A stretch of 64,000 nt of DNA from Paulownia fortunei (lineage: Eukaryota > Streptophyta > Magnoliopsida > Lamiales > Paulowniaceae). The stretch covers positions 16,027,861 through 16,091,860 of the forward strand of contig CM033105.1 of the NCBI GenBank assembly GCA_019321725.1, written 5' to 3'. Position 1 is the stretch's first letter; the number at the start of each line of letters is the position of its first letter. The translations under genes and the position numbers were made by a program. Shown in pieces: positions 25,601-37,203 of this stretch. The notes under the pieces are model-generated. The model searched no databases, was not told the origin of the DNA, and saw only the letters and a program-made list of their open reading frames with translations.

Positions 25601-28092
25601 ATTTACAGCTCTAGCACATGGATTCACCTTTTCTGTCCCATATTGCCATATCAACGTCTATATAGTTTACCTTCTCCAGAAAGATGAAGAATGAATAGAT
25701 GATCATGATTTTCACATAGTAAGATATTGTTTTGTTTCTCCAGATTACAAGAACTCATTTTCTACTGCTACATTTGAATTGTGCCCCAGAGACAGATTTG
25801 AAGAGTAGGGAAGACAGATGCCATGGTAGTAAAGGGTAATGGCCAACTAGCACAGGATGTACCGATAGGGAGAAATGTGCTTAACCTTATAAAATGTGAA
25901 TAATAGCTAATTAATTTTGGTCAATTGAAGCAATCGCCCAGGGACAGAGAGGATAATAAAACAAGAATTATTAGCCCTGTTTTAAAGCACAATGGGGTAT
26001 TCTGCCAATCTCATTTAACCAGAATGGAGATAATAAGTTTCACAAAATTTTGCAGAGCAGGTAGCTTATAACCAATGCTTCAGGGTGAAATCCATAGGGC
26101 TAAATTATGTAAACTGCTCCTAACTAAAGGTGTAGTGATTAAAGTGGAATTTAATGGAACTTTTATCCAACACCAAAATATCAAGTTCATTTTCACTGAT
26201 AGTTAAGCAATTTTCTGATTACATAATCTCTCAATACATATAGGTATATGCATACACATGTGTAGAGAGAGACAGAGCAAGTGAATGAAGGCACACAAAT
26301 CAAAGTACCTTGACAATCAGAGTTCGGAATGAAAATATTGCTGGCGCATCTACACCATTCAAGTAAGCCTTAACCTCTGGTATACCTGAACCAGCAGACT
26401 CAGGCGCTACAAAAGCAGTGATCAAACTTGCAAACAACGTCAAGCCAAGATTTGAAGATGCGAATACAAGGAAAGCCATCATAAACCTGTCCCCATATTT
26501 CAAAACCAGTAAATATACTCATACAACAAAACAAAACTCCACTACAAAACTAGGCAAGGATGTGGGGTTTGGAGGAGGGGGGGTGGGGGGTGTTGGGTTG
26601 TTTGAAGAAGTTATAGCAATACCCACATACTATGTAAACGCAGTCTATAACTTAACAAAACTAATAGATTCAAAGATTCAACCCTACATGAAATAACCTC
26701 TTTCTTTTAGTTGAATCCAACACATAAAATATTAGTATATGGAAATGGTACATATCCATATGGAAAATGAATGTTGAAGAAATTGATATCCGTAAAGCAA
26801 GAAGTTTAACCTAAAATAAACAAATTTCAGAAGCATGTGAATGTAAAATATGAAGACTTTCTTACTTTCTGGCCAACATCATATTGGAGGTGACAACAAA
26901 CTTCATGCCAGCTATGTTTTCAACGGCGAGGTTGATGAAGAACCCAAGGAGACCGACGATAAGTCCAATAACAAAACACAATATCCATTTCATAAATGTA
27001 TATTGATATATCTGGATCTTTCCCCTACTCCTCCAGTCTGGCTTGAAAAAATCATTCTCTACAATCCTGCATATCAAAGCTTCATTTCATTGAGATCGTC
27101 AATAGTTTTTAGATCACCAAAAGCATAGGGAGAGCAAATGGAAAAATGTAAATTATTTCTCCTCTGTTAAGATAGGATCATGGTTAAAATATACACAATT
27201 AGTGTCCACTGAATTACAACTGAGTAAAAGGGATAAGAAATCAGAGTTGCAAGCTTGCGTTTTGGCAGAAAGAAATTATGTTACTCTACTACTATCACAC
27301 TCAAACAGGAATTTGAAATTTCCAACTGACTAAAGGTCTAATTTGAGGGAAATCAAATCAAACAGAGTAAATAGAAACCATTCCCTTTAATTCCACAAAA
27401 CAGAAACGTCAATGGAATTGGCAAAGGAAGGAGTTGGGACAATCTTAACACAAGAAGAAGTAGCAACAAATGTAAGTAGTTATTTGTTATCTTAGGAGTA
27501 GATGACTTAGAAGACACACACACACATAAGAGTGTTCAAAGAAACACAGAAAAAAAGGAAATACTTTTAAGAAAATTAAAATTGGTCCTTCAAAATTCAA
27601 GCACAAAAAATACTCCACAAGTACCAAACTCACGTACTAAGCTGCTAAGCAAGTCATGAAGTCAACTGTGCATACACACACTAAGCATATATTACACACA
27701 CCCCTCCATCTCACCTACGCTTTTGTAAAACATTGCCACACTCAATTAAATTCATGTTCGCCTATTATAATCCAGAAACACAATCACAATTCATAAAAAG
27801 TATTTCATGGACACACGCACGTACACATAAGAAAAACAATACAACAGAGCAAAGTGAAGGTTCGCGTGTATACTATATACAGAAAAGGAAAGCACCCATA
27901 CTCATAGTCAAGGCTTTCAACGGGGCAGATATTGGAACCGACAATGGCGACCTGTGACGTCGTATTGGACTGCGATCGGCGCAGGCGCAGCGGTTGTTGA
28001 TATTGCGACAGCAGCGGCTCGCGTAGCACCGCCGACTCCTCATCCACCGCCTCCAGCGGCGAAGCCAAGCCATTGGGAAGCGGCGTCGACAT
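19669..28092 (-). CDS. CLC-g-like chloride channel, with a frameshift in exon 5
   Basis: Seven exons on the - strand (28092-27902, 27066-26866, 26486-26309, 23710-23448, 21816-21548, 21447-20319, 19803-19669), all GT-AG and phase-compatible. Together they would give about 788 residues, near the plant CLC norm. Features: N-terminal PLL motif and TTSQVAIVG (about 46-54); filter GSGIPEV (163-169, Ser as in chloride-preferring CLCs); GKAGPMVHIGA (205-215) with Ala207 where proton-coupled CLCs carry the gating Glu; GVLFALEEM with both Glu kept (second at 274); GIVAPAGLFVPVIV and GSMRMTVSLCVI in exon 6; two cytosolic CBS domains (HNGFPVVDEPP; GILTRHDFMPEH). Ala207 and the C-terminal RWKRLRFRLP fit the CLC-g clade (tonoplast or endomembrane, from family knowledge). 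In exon 5 the run at 21614-21617 is four bases where five would keep frame, so the literal sequence stops after about residue 346. The start is the first ATG; an upstream TTG codon is not used. Confidence 0.9.
21614..21617 (-). other. Single-base deletion (frameshift) in CLC exon 5
   Basis: The exon reads AVLG, then AY and a stop in the current frame. Shifting by one base at the G4 run (C4 on +) restores GILGSIYNLLLNKVLQIYN, the expected continuation, and gives the splice phase needed by exon 6. It is either a homopolymer sequencing or assembly error, or a true null allele. Confidence 0.85.
22551..22997. repeat. Tandem duplication in CLC intron 4
   Basis: Two copies about 243 bp apart share ctttcaataagataccaNa, gccatgattcatgtac / gacatgattcatgtac, and caaccatccacagat, ending in aacaaagtaaaccat. 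They are diverged, non-coding and lie inside the intron between exons 4 and 5. Confidence 0.75.
22999..23054. repeat. AT-rich microsatellite (TA / TATG)
   Basis: Alternating TA runs with interspersed TATG/TACA units, partly palindromic, inside CLC intron 4. Confidence 0.85.
24115..24705 (+). mobile_element. TRIM (miniature LTR retrotransposon) in CLC intron 3
   Basis: Two similar direct repeats of about 170-190 bp, 24115-24283 and 24515-~24705, each start TGATGC and share cccacatggact, gatcccatRtgcatc-like and attRgatat blocks. Directly after the first comes TGGTATCAGAACC (24286-24298), an initiator-Met primer site. A purine-rich gaaagatggg precedes the second repeat. The ~230-bp interior has no coding. 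This LTR-PBS-short interior-PPT-LTR plan defines a TRIM. It lies antisense to the CLC transcript. Confidence 0.7.
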
Positions 28093-28850
28093 GATGTGCA
28101 AATATATTCTTCCTAGAAGCAGAGAGAAGAAACTATTTCAGAGGGTATTGAAGTATACTGGAAACATGTAGTTGAGGTGCGTTGGGAAAAGGGCAAAAGA
28201 ATTTATATATATATATATAACGGGTTGAGGGACAGTTACTGGAGTACTCCAAACTCTCATCATTACGGCTCCAGCAATTGAGTAGATTTCTTCTCCTATT
28301 TCCCTTTTATTTTTTTTTTATTTTTTTTTGGGGTGTTGCACGCGATGTGCGCAAAATATAGAATACATTCGTTTCTCACGAGTAAACTATGAAGATAAAA
28401 TACTCGTTGTCTTCAAAAAGACAAAAAAAGTATAAAATATTCCTTGTCTTGAAAAAAAAAAGTGTAAAATTTTCCTTTCATTTAAATTTGATAAGGTTTG
28501 GAGTTATAAATAAAAGTTGAAAAATATGAAAAAAAAATGATTCTTAGAATTACTATGGCAGTTAGTGGTGTTGTATATTAATAATTGTTAGGGATTTTTT
28601 TTTTAGGAAAAATAATTACAATATAGGAAATTGTGTTTTAATTTAAAATATACTAGAAAAAAGATTTGGAGGAATTAATTTGGGACAGTTGAGGTATATA
28701 ATTTTCAAGCAAGAAATTATTGAAAATATACTAAAAAATAAAATAATTAAATAGTAGGTTTTGGCAGGAGTATGACTGTACGAGCCCTATCTATTTCATT
28801 AAAAAAATATTAAAATAAGTAAGGAGTGTTGAAAATGTAGTATGTAGATT
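28093..28850 (-). promoter_or_regulatory. Presumed 5' UTR and promoter of the CLC gene
   Basis: This lies directly upstream of the CLC ATG. An alternating TA tract (28204-28220) about 110-130 bp upstream of the ATG is the only TATA-like candidate. T-rich runs occur at 28307-28330. No specific regulatory motif can be assigned with confidence, and the remainder to 28850 is featureless AT-rich DNA. Confidence 0.4.
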
Positions 28851-29186
28851 GTTTTTTTTTTTTTTTTATCACTCAAATTTCCACTAGCACCGAACTAATC
28901 CTAAACTTCTTATACACTTGCCCCTCGCACCTAAGAGAGGTAAATTAGGGAATATGTCCCAATTAACACCCAAATTCCTAACAAAAACTCTACACTTCTA
29001 CGCACAAGAAGCTCAACCCGCAGTGATCGTTCGAGACACCTCAGTCGTAGGATCCCACTGGCAGTACAATGATTGCTCCATATTGAAATGCATCCGTAGG
29101 TTCCCACCAGAATTCGAACATCCACCCTACCTCTGAAAACAAGTTCAAGTCAATTATTCGTCAGTTGAGTTATATCCCAGGGGCAA
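28850..29186 (-). mobile_element. tRNA-derived SINE
   Basis: Read on the - strand, it begins cccctgggatataactcaac, resembling a tRNA head with an A-box-like segment. About 45 bases on is a B-box-like gttcgaattctgg. It ends in a long poly(A) (poly-T at 28852-28867 on +). About 335 bp with a tRNA-like head, unrelated body and poly(A) tail fits a plant SINE. The short frames on both strands here are incidental. Target-site duplications are not clear. Confidence 0.65.
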
Positions 29187-29888
29187 ATATGTGAATTATT
29201 TAGTATTGGGTTGACATGTTTGGGAAATGTATGCAGTGAAAATTCAAATTTTATTATTAATTAAAATATAATAACATCACATGTAAATAAATATATTACG
29301 TCACAATCGAAATAATTTTCAAGTTATTATTTTCTTATGATCATATAATTAAATATGAAATTAAATCTTTTTTTCGTAAAAATAATTTGTCTTAAAGTTC
29401 AATCGTTACCATAAAAGATTATCAACACTTTCATGTCAACAAATGCTCCAATTTATAATAAAAATTTATAAATTTATTTACACAATTGAACATATTATCA
29501 AATTTATAGTAGGAATTGACTCGAATCGTTGGAACTATTGTGTTTTGAGCAAATGTGCGATTTAATTCTCAATTCAATGATTAGAAAACTAGTGGATGGT
29601 TTTCTAGCTAGAAAAAAACGTTTTCTTCTTCAAAGAGAGGCTGTGGTGCACGAATTTCTCAGCTTGAAAAACCTACTAAATAGCTCCAAGAGGCCCTAGG
29701 GTCCCCTCCCGAGGGGACTCCTGATCATTCCATATCTCCAACTCCTAATTTCAACAAATACAAAATTTATTAAAGTGATGCACAAGATATTTTCATAACA
29801 TAGAATATATCTATAAGGAAAGTTTTTTGAAGTTTTTTGTAATTATTTTCTTAATTTAAGTAATTACTCAAACAATCCGCAATCCAAA
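29187..29888. other. Intergenic between two SINEs, nothing recognised
   Basis: AT-rich. One short GC-rich near-palindrome (gtcccctcccgaggggac, 29701-29718). No gene seen. Confidence 0.45.
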
Positions 29889-29905
29889 TATGGCGATACT
29901 TATTT

Positions 29906-30132
29906 TTATTTTTATTTTATATTTTCGTATTCAAGGCTTACGTCCACCCACCGGCTAAAGTCGATTGCGTGGTATCCACAATGTACACACATGTATGTGA
30001 CTCCTACCCGAAATAACAACATATTTGAAGCTACATTTCAAGCAGTTTTTTTAGGCCTCGAGGGGGAATCGAACTCTCAACCTTCATATGGGTACTCTAA
30101 ACACTGTTCACTGTGTCACTCACTATGGGGGT
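29906..30132 (-). mobile_element. tRNA-derived SINE with target-site duplication
   Basis: On the - strand from 30132 the element has a degenerate A-box (gtgacacagtgaac), a clear B-box (gagttcgattcccc), a ~130-bp body and an A-rich tail (aataaaaataaaaat). It is flanked by a 17-bp direct repeat, tatggcgatacttattt (29889-29905) and tatgacgatacttattt (30133-30149), with one mismatch. This is a textbook SINE insertion. Confidence 0.85.
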
Positions 30133-30149
30133 TATGACGATACTTATTT

Positions 30150-31009
30150 AGTTATATAATAAGGTGGATAAATAAAAAAAATTCTTTTTTTTTGTTTTGT
30201 TTTTTTTCCTTTGCAACTTTGTGATAAATTAAAGATAAATATTATAGAAAAATATAAGAGAGGGAAAGAAAAGTATAATATATGTTATATTAATCTTTGC
30301 ATATGATTTATTGCATGCATCTAAGTTTTCAAAATATCATTAGAGCACACAATTTAAAGTTAAGGATTATTTCTCTTTGAATTAGAGAAGCCACTAAAGT
30401 ATTTAACTAAAGTGAAATCTTTGGAGACATTTAATCTATTCATTATCATTGTAGTAATGGATGACGATGGTAAACAGCCATTTCTGAAATTTAATGACTA
30501 GAACAAGTGATCTGTACGAGCCCCACCTACACCTCCACCACCGCACTACTTCTATTCATTACTAAAGATGTACTTTTGTACTAATAAAATGTATAGATAG
30601 GTAAAATGAGATGATATTGTTTTTATGAAATAATTAGATATTTTCTATTTATATTTTTAAATTAATCTTAAATTTTAAAGATAAATTTTGTTATGTAGAT
30701 AAATTCAAGTAGTACCTAAATTGCAAATTTTAAAATCTAATAAATTATTCCTGAATTCGAAAATTGATACTAAGCATGCATCACATTTTTATTTCTGTTG
30801 TGCATACATATAAATGCATTTTATACAAGTATTCCAAGTTATTTTTGTTTCATTCATATTGATTTATACTGCTGAAATTAAAATATTTAGAAGTATCTTG
30901 AAATATTTTATTTTTATTTAATTAAGTATTTGATTAATATTTATTTATAAAAATACTTTCTAATATTTTAGTCATTAAATAATATAATAATTTTAATAAA
31001 TTTATACAA
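30150..31009. other. Intergenic, possible Helitron body
   Basis: AT-rich sequence without coding content. It may be part of a non-autonomous Helitron whose 3' end is at 31039; no convincing 5' TC terminus was found. Confidence 0.35.
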
Positions 31010-31039
31010 ATCACGTGCAACACACGTGATTCTTACTAG
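31010..31039 (+). mobile_element. Candidate Helitron 3' terminus
   Basis: A perfect 8-bp stem (ATCACGTG / CACGTGAT) with a 5-base loop is followed, after 5 bases, by CTAG and then T. A short hairpin shortly before a CTRR end, with T as the next host base, is the defining 3' structure of Helitrons. Only the terminus can be supported. Confidence 0.55.
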
Positions 31040-31081
31040 TAAATTAAAAAATATTTAACAATTTATTATCCTACTGTTTGA

Positions 31082-31387
31082 TGTTAAAATTATAAATTAT
31101 TAGTAAGAATTGAAGATAGAAAAAAGAACACAAAGATGTAAAGTGGTTCACCCATTGACTTATGTTCACAGATAGAAGTACCTATAGAAATGTAACAATT
31201 ATATTACTCTCTCTAAATTTAAGACTGCAATGAACATAAGTTTATATAGATGAATTAGAGATGTGAAGAAGTAAGAAATGAAGAAATTTACTCATATCAA
31301 TTTAAAAACAATTAAATATTCTGTTATTTCAAAAATGGTGCATTATTCATAATCAAATCTATTTTGATTTGATTTTGATTATCAACA
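31082..31387 (-). repeat. TRIM array LTR 1 (longest)
   Basis: 306 bp, bounded on + by TGTTAA and TCAACA. It is followed by the polypurine tract ctccctcac (reverse complement gtgagggag). It is the most complete LTR in the array. Confidence 0.75.
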
Positions 31388-31634
31388 CTCCCTCACAATG
31401 AATGAGAAAATAATTTATTGGAGTGTTTAACTTGAACAATGTAAACTACAATATTGAGAGTTACATTGATCCATGTGGTAGCAAAAAAATAAAATCATTG
31501 AAATTGAATCATATTTTGAATTTTAATCCAAATTAAAGTTTGGAAAATGGTTGTAGTTGAAGGAAGTGAGTATTGTGCATCTCAATCATGTGGAAGCAAA
31601 ATACAACAGGCTCGATAAGCCTACTTTGATACCA

Positions 31635-31834
31635 TGTTAAATTTTGAGTTACAAGCAAGAACAAACAAAGAAAGAATAACAAAGATACAACATACTTCTG
31701 CCTTTTGGCCTACACCACGTATAAAGTGCCCAAAGGGATATAATACTTACATTATTGTCTCTTAATTTGAAATCACAATGAATACCTATTTTATATAAGT
31801 TAATTCCATTCTGATTTAATTTTGATTCTCAGCA
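31635..31834 (-). repeat. TRIM array LTR 2 (shortened)
   Basis: About 200 bp, TGTTAA to TCAGCA on +. It lacks about 100 bp relative to LTR 1. A primer site (reverse complement of ttgatacca) abuts it at 31634. Confidence 0.7.
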
Positions 31835-32067
31835 CTTTCTAAAAGTTGAACACAAAAATAATTTATTGGAATGTTCAACTTGAAAAATGCCCTAAGAATT
31901 GATTACTCCATGTGATAGTAATAAGATGAAATCATTGAGATTGAACCATTTTGTGAATTTTGATCTGAGTTAAAATTTGACAAATGATGGTAATTGCATG
32001 AAATGAGTATTGTACATCTCGAACACGTGAAAGCAAAAATACAATAGGCTTGATAAACCTGACACCG

Positions 32068-32330
32068 TGTTAAATTTTTAATTATAAGCAAGAATTGAAG
32101 AGAGAAAAAATAATACAAAAATATAATATGGTTCAACTATTTGGTCTATATCTATGGATAACGTGCCCAAAGGGCTATAACATCTATATTTCTCTCTCTT
32201 AATTTGAGCACAATAAACACCTACTTATATTGGTGAATTAGACATGTGAGTAAATAAAAAAGGAACAAAATCATTCATATCAATTGAGATACTAAATATT
32301 CTGTTATCCCAAGAATGGTGCAATTGAATG
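32068..32330 (-). repeat. TRIM array LTR 3 (end deleted)
   Basis: Opens TGTTAAA on + and follows LTR 1 through ctgttatcccaagaatggtgca. It then jumps directly into interior sequence, so its terminal ~55 bp and the adjacent PPT are deleted. Confidence 0.65.
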
Positions 32331-32557
32331 CTGAATAATTTGTTAGAATGTTCAACTTAAATAATGAAAACTATAATATTGAGAGTTGCATTGCTCCTTG
32401 TGGTAGTAAAAAAATAAAATCATTGAGATTGAAAAATATGTAAATCTTGATCCAAATCAAAGTTTGAAAAATGATAGTAATTGCTTGGAATGAGTATTAT
32501 TGCAACTCATACGCATGGAAGCAAAAGTACAGGCTGAATAAACCTACTTTGATACCA

Positions 32558-32800
32558 TATTAATTTTGAATTATAAGAAAGAATTGAATAGAGAAAAAAG
32601 AACACAAATATATAAGGTGGTTCAACCATTTATCTTACATATACGAATAAAGTGTCAAATAGCTATAACAGTATATTGTTCAAACTATATCATAATGAAC
32701 ACCTATTTATATAGATGAATTATATATATGTAGATAAATATTCTGCTATCCCAGTATGCCATTCACAATCACTCATTTTGATTTAATCTTGATTCTGTCG
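32558..32800 (-). repeat. TRIM array LTR 4
   Basis: Starts TATTAA (TGTTAA mutated) after a clear primer site tttgatacca on +. It ends near gattctgtcg. Outermost copy on the right side. Confidence 0.65.
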
Positions 32801-35800
32801 TACACGGGAGGAGAAAGGCTATACATTTGGATATTGAATTTAAATGTGAAAACCACTAAGAAATTATTTTATTTAAAACATGAATATCTAAACACAATAA
32901 CTATGAAAGTTATTTATTGATTTAGAAAAGAAAATGAGAAGAAGATTAATTATCACTTATTTCAATTGTCCTCTTCACTATTATCCATTATCTAAGTCCA
33001 TGGAAATTCTATGTCAAAATGCAACGTCAGTACAAAAATATAAAAATTGGGTTGGGATGTGTCCACCCCAACCTAGGCATACTGATTTTTTTTTTAAATA
33101 ATATAAAAAATTTGGTAAAATTTTTAGAAGATGAGTTTATAAACACCCAAAATACGATTTTATAATTTTATCAGTTCTTTAAAAAAGCGTAATTTTTTTT
33201 TTATTTTTAAGATTTTAACAAGCTTTTATAGTTTTGACTATATTAATTATAAAATTGTCATTATTAACATTTTATAAGTTACATGATCCAAATATTTTAA
33301 AAGTATTTTATTAATAAAATCTAATAAGTTTCAAAAATATTTTAAGAACTTATACGTTGTAACATTTTTAAACAAATTTAGCAAAACACTCTTTTAGTTG
33401 GCTATGTAGCATTTTGTCCCACAAAACCAACTTGGGAGCCCCTTAGAGGCTTGTTTTTCGAACCAACAAATATTTCATCTGTATAAATGTAAAATTCGAG
33501 AAAATCTTATAATTCGGTTTGGTTATTAGGTGTTAGCTAATAGAGTTGGGAAACTCTCATATACTCTGCAATCACTTTCCCTACTTTTAAGTTTAACGTG
33601 TATCCATTCCTCAGCATTTATCTAACCTAGATTTCTTCCCTATTCTTCAAGGCAAATATCAAATACCAACTAGAAAAAACAATAAAAAAAATCAAATACC
33701 AACTAGTTAGATATTAAATCGGTTTAGGTACTCCCACTTGTATTTAACTTTGATATTTATCTTTTGACAAGTCCACATTTACAAGAAACCACTAGGTAGA
33801 GATGGAAATTGGTCACTTGCTGAACAATTTCGTAACAAATACTCCTTTGTCTACGTTCAAAATGTCCAATTGGCTACAGTAAAAGTCAAATTAAACTTTT
33901 GACCAATTTATTATATTAAACTTTTTAAAATAAAATTCATATTTTTAAAACTTTCAAATTATGGTATGTATAATTTTACTAACAAATAAAGTATCCGATA
34001 ACACATTCCCAAAAATAATTATTAATTGGACAACAATGGTGACATTCAAATCTAATCGGACATGGTACACATTTTTGGTTCAATCTTTCTAAAGTTGGTA
34101 CGCAATTGAAAAAAGTAAAAGTAGAGAAACATTTCATAAATTGAGCTATCTTTAGGAGTGAATTATAGAACACTTTACAAGATGTGTTTTTAGCCAAGAA
34201 TTAGGACCATTTGTTGACAAGCGATTGCCTACCTTTTTACCTTGTATTTGGTTTTTAGTTGGCTGCTTCACAATCTTATTTAATGGAGTATACTAATTGA
34301 ATCATTTGTAATCGGACTATTATCCTTTGCTTATTCTAATGATGAAAGAATTATCGCCTTTAATTCAAATGAAATTGATCAGGTGGTAAGATGATCAGTA
34401 GTTATGCACGTTGCACACTAATGTGACCTAAATTAGATCTAATTATTAAGCTTACATAGTGCGACCATATTTTGCATTTTCAGGCCTAACATGTGGGTGT
34501 GTAAAGGAGGTTTAGACTAATGTATTCACAGTTAAATTGAATCGGTCAATTTAATTAGTTCAGCCTGCAACGAATGGTCGAATGGTTCGATTAATTGCAA
34601 AAAATTAGAATGCAAATTGAATTGATCAAAATCGATCAAATCAGTCAAAAATTATTTAAAAAATCAGCCAAGAATCATTTTTTTATTTTATTGTGAATTT
34701 CTTTTAAAAAAATTTTAAATTTAATATTTAGTTATATGTACGTAGTTATTTAAATTTTAAACTTCGTTAGATATATTTTTCAGTAGGTTATTTATTTATT
34801 TTATTTTTAAAATATAATACATAATAAATTAATTTATTATATTATTATTTTACATAATACAATAAAAAAATATAATTAATTTTTATTAAATTAATCGGAC
34901 TAACTATTGAATCACTCCCATCCATTCATCCACTTACCAACAACAAAATTAATTTGAATAGTGATTTTATTTTGAAAACAGTGATTTGAGCTTGCTTAAC
35001 TAGTATTTGGATAAGCTTCATGGATAGTTGTATTAGCTGACCTGAGCTAGACTATTATGTTAACCTGAATGAATTTGTTCCGACATAAATTGTGAGTCAG
35101 TTTTTATGAGAAAATCCTAGTTAATTTAGGTAGCATTAATCTTTGATTTTTTGAATAGAAATAGTAATTACCTAAAAAAATAATTAAATAATAATCACTA
35201 TCTGGTACATGATGGACTGATTTGACTACTTGGAATGACAAGAAAAAGCATACATGAGCTGATAAGACTAATTCAAAGTTGATACAACAAGAAAAAGTAC
35301 ACAAACAAAGCCAAAATGGAAGAAACAAAGTAACCAAAAAGTAATAAAAAACTTGAAAAGGGAGAAACAATAGAAGAAACGTGTGAAATTCAAGCACAGG
35401 AATGAGCTTCAATTCGTCAGTATGATACATGCCTGATTCAATAATTGGTGTTATTATGTTCTTAACTTTTTATAGCTAGGAGTTAGGATTGATCTTATTC
35501 CTCCTTTCCAAAATAAAAATTCTATTTAATTTAGCACTGAAATTTAAATAAAAGTTAAAAAAAGAGAAGATTTTGTATATATTGATATAATTATTCTTAA
35601 AATAGATGATTTTAGTAGTGTCACATTAGTTCTTTAATTAAAAGTATAGTTTTGAAAAAAAAGAAACTATTTTATTTTGTGACGTTTGGAAATTTTGGTA
35701 CAGTATCTTATTGTTCAAATGAAAAATTAAGTAGATTTTGGGACTTGGTAAAAGGCTACACAAGCTAAAGTAAACCTCAAGTCATACTAGTACTTTTTGA

Positions 35801-37203
35801 TCATTTTTGTGGTGTTTTTTTTTTTCTTTATGAAAAATTAAAAATAAAAATCATGAACTCTATGCAAGAGTGAGTGTGAACCTGCAAGCCCCAAAATTAT
35901 TATCATTAATTTTTTTAAATAATTAATTACATCATTTAGTATTAAAAATGTCAAAAACTAATTATAGTACGATCAATAGTTTAAAATTAAATTACACATT
36001 TAAAAATAAAAAAAAAACTATTATTAAAATAGACAAATACCTGCAAATAAACATTACTCGCATCCAAAAATCTCTTAATTAAAGAATTTTCGTTAAGATC
36101 TCATTTGCAAGTCCAAGATAATTTAAATCCAGAGTTGGATGCCAACAGCATAATATCTCATGTCTTAACGAAAATCTAGAAAATTTACATTAGTTTCTTT
36201 GTTGCCATTTTGATACATTAGATTACACAATTTTCCTTGCAAAAAAAATTATCTTTGTAATTTATGAAAAATGTTAACTTAGTGCATAAATTTAGTGTAG
36301 ACAATAAACAACTAAGGATGCATGATATTTTTCTGTTACAACATCAAAGTGCTCTCATATTGATTTGATATTGTGGTCAATATGTTATTTTTGTCTCTCA
36401 AATTAGTTTTTAATTATAAAATAAACCCAAACGTTGATTATTAGGATAGTTATATGGCTAGTAGAAGATGCTAATGAGGTTTACCCAACTACTAAAATTA
36501 AAATTGAGATCCTACAATCAAGACGGTTCAAGTTTCACTGATGTGGATGTTATAATATACTTACATAGTAGTTTTATTTTTTTATTAGTGTCTTATATCT
36601 TGTTGTTATAATAATTTAATTATTTGTACTTAATAATTTTAAAATTTAGATTTAATGATTGATATTTTATTATCGTTCTCCAATACTTTCTTCCCATCTA
36701 TTTATTTCCAATTACTCAAAAGCTAATTTTCAAATTTTAGAAAAAATAACAAAAAATTCTTAAATTAAACTTTATGTTAGGACTAATATATTAAGATATT
36801 GATAATAAGTAGGCAATGATTTAAAAACCCAAAAACTCTTTGTAATTCTACTTTTGGAAGAATAGTGTAAAAACTGTTTTTGGGCTATTTTCTAGCAAAC
36901 TTGAAGGATGTATCATATTGGAGGAACATATGGTTAAGTCCAAAACAGAAGTTGAGCCACTGATTATGTAGAACAACAAGCAGCTAAGTAAAAGACACCG
37001 AGGAACAGTAGAAAAACGAAGTTAGACAGGAAAAAAGAAAAAAAGAAATCAAAATTCAATGGATAGGTAGGTGAAAGAATACTTGCACTAGGAAGCATAA
37101 AAAGGGCAAAAAGACAAAAGAGAAAGGACGCTGGCAGTCGGGAATGAAAATGACATGACTTAATGGATAGATTTCAAAGTGTAAAGTTAACAACGGACAA
37201 AAT
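32801..37203. other. Long gene-free AT-rich region
   Basis: 4.4 kb without recognisable genes. 34540-34930 is a self-similar tract of tcgattaa/aatcgatcaaa motifs like a dispersed plant repeat. The frames at 33979-34197 and 35104-35430 (- strand) have skewed composition (Phe/Leu/Cys-rich) and no known domain; I treat them as chance. Confidence 0.5.

Larger units (their letters stand above)
31082..32800 (-). mobile_element. Tandem TRIM array: four LTRs alternating with three internal domains
   Basis: Four related LTR copies (31082-31387, 31635-31834, 32068-~32330, 32558-~32800) alternate with three internal segments of about 225-250 bp. On the - strand LTRs begin TGTTGA-like and end TTAACA-like. 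Interiors begin with a primer site tggtatcaaag (clear at 31634 and 32557, degraded at 32067) and end in a purine-rich gtgaggga next to LTR start 31387. No protein is encoded. Shared marks include caagaattgaagagagaaaa, gtgcccaaagggctataac, and aataatttattggaRtgtt in interiors. This is one extended element, LTR-I-LTR-I-LTR-I-LTR, of a TRIM family. Confidence 0.8.

Noticed and set aside
28093..28101. Possible upstream start of the CLC protein (MHIM...)
   Set aside because: The first codon is TTG, not ATG. The first real ATG is at 28092.
28918..29136. Short frames on both strands resembling small proteins
   Set aside because: They fall entirely in the SINE with tRNA-like head and poly(A) tail.
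29701..29718. GC-rich near-palindrome considered as a terminator or regulatory hairpin
   Set aside because: An isolated short palindrome in intergenic plant DNA with no adjacent gene; no supported function.
35104..35430. 108-codon Phe/Leu/Cys-rich - strand frame
   Set aside because: Composition follows local A/T bias. No domain, no splice context and no similarity to anything I know.
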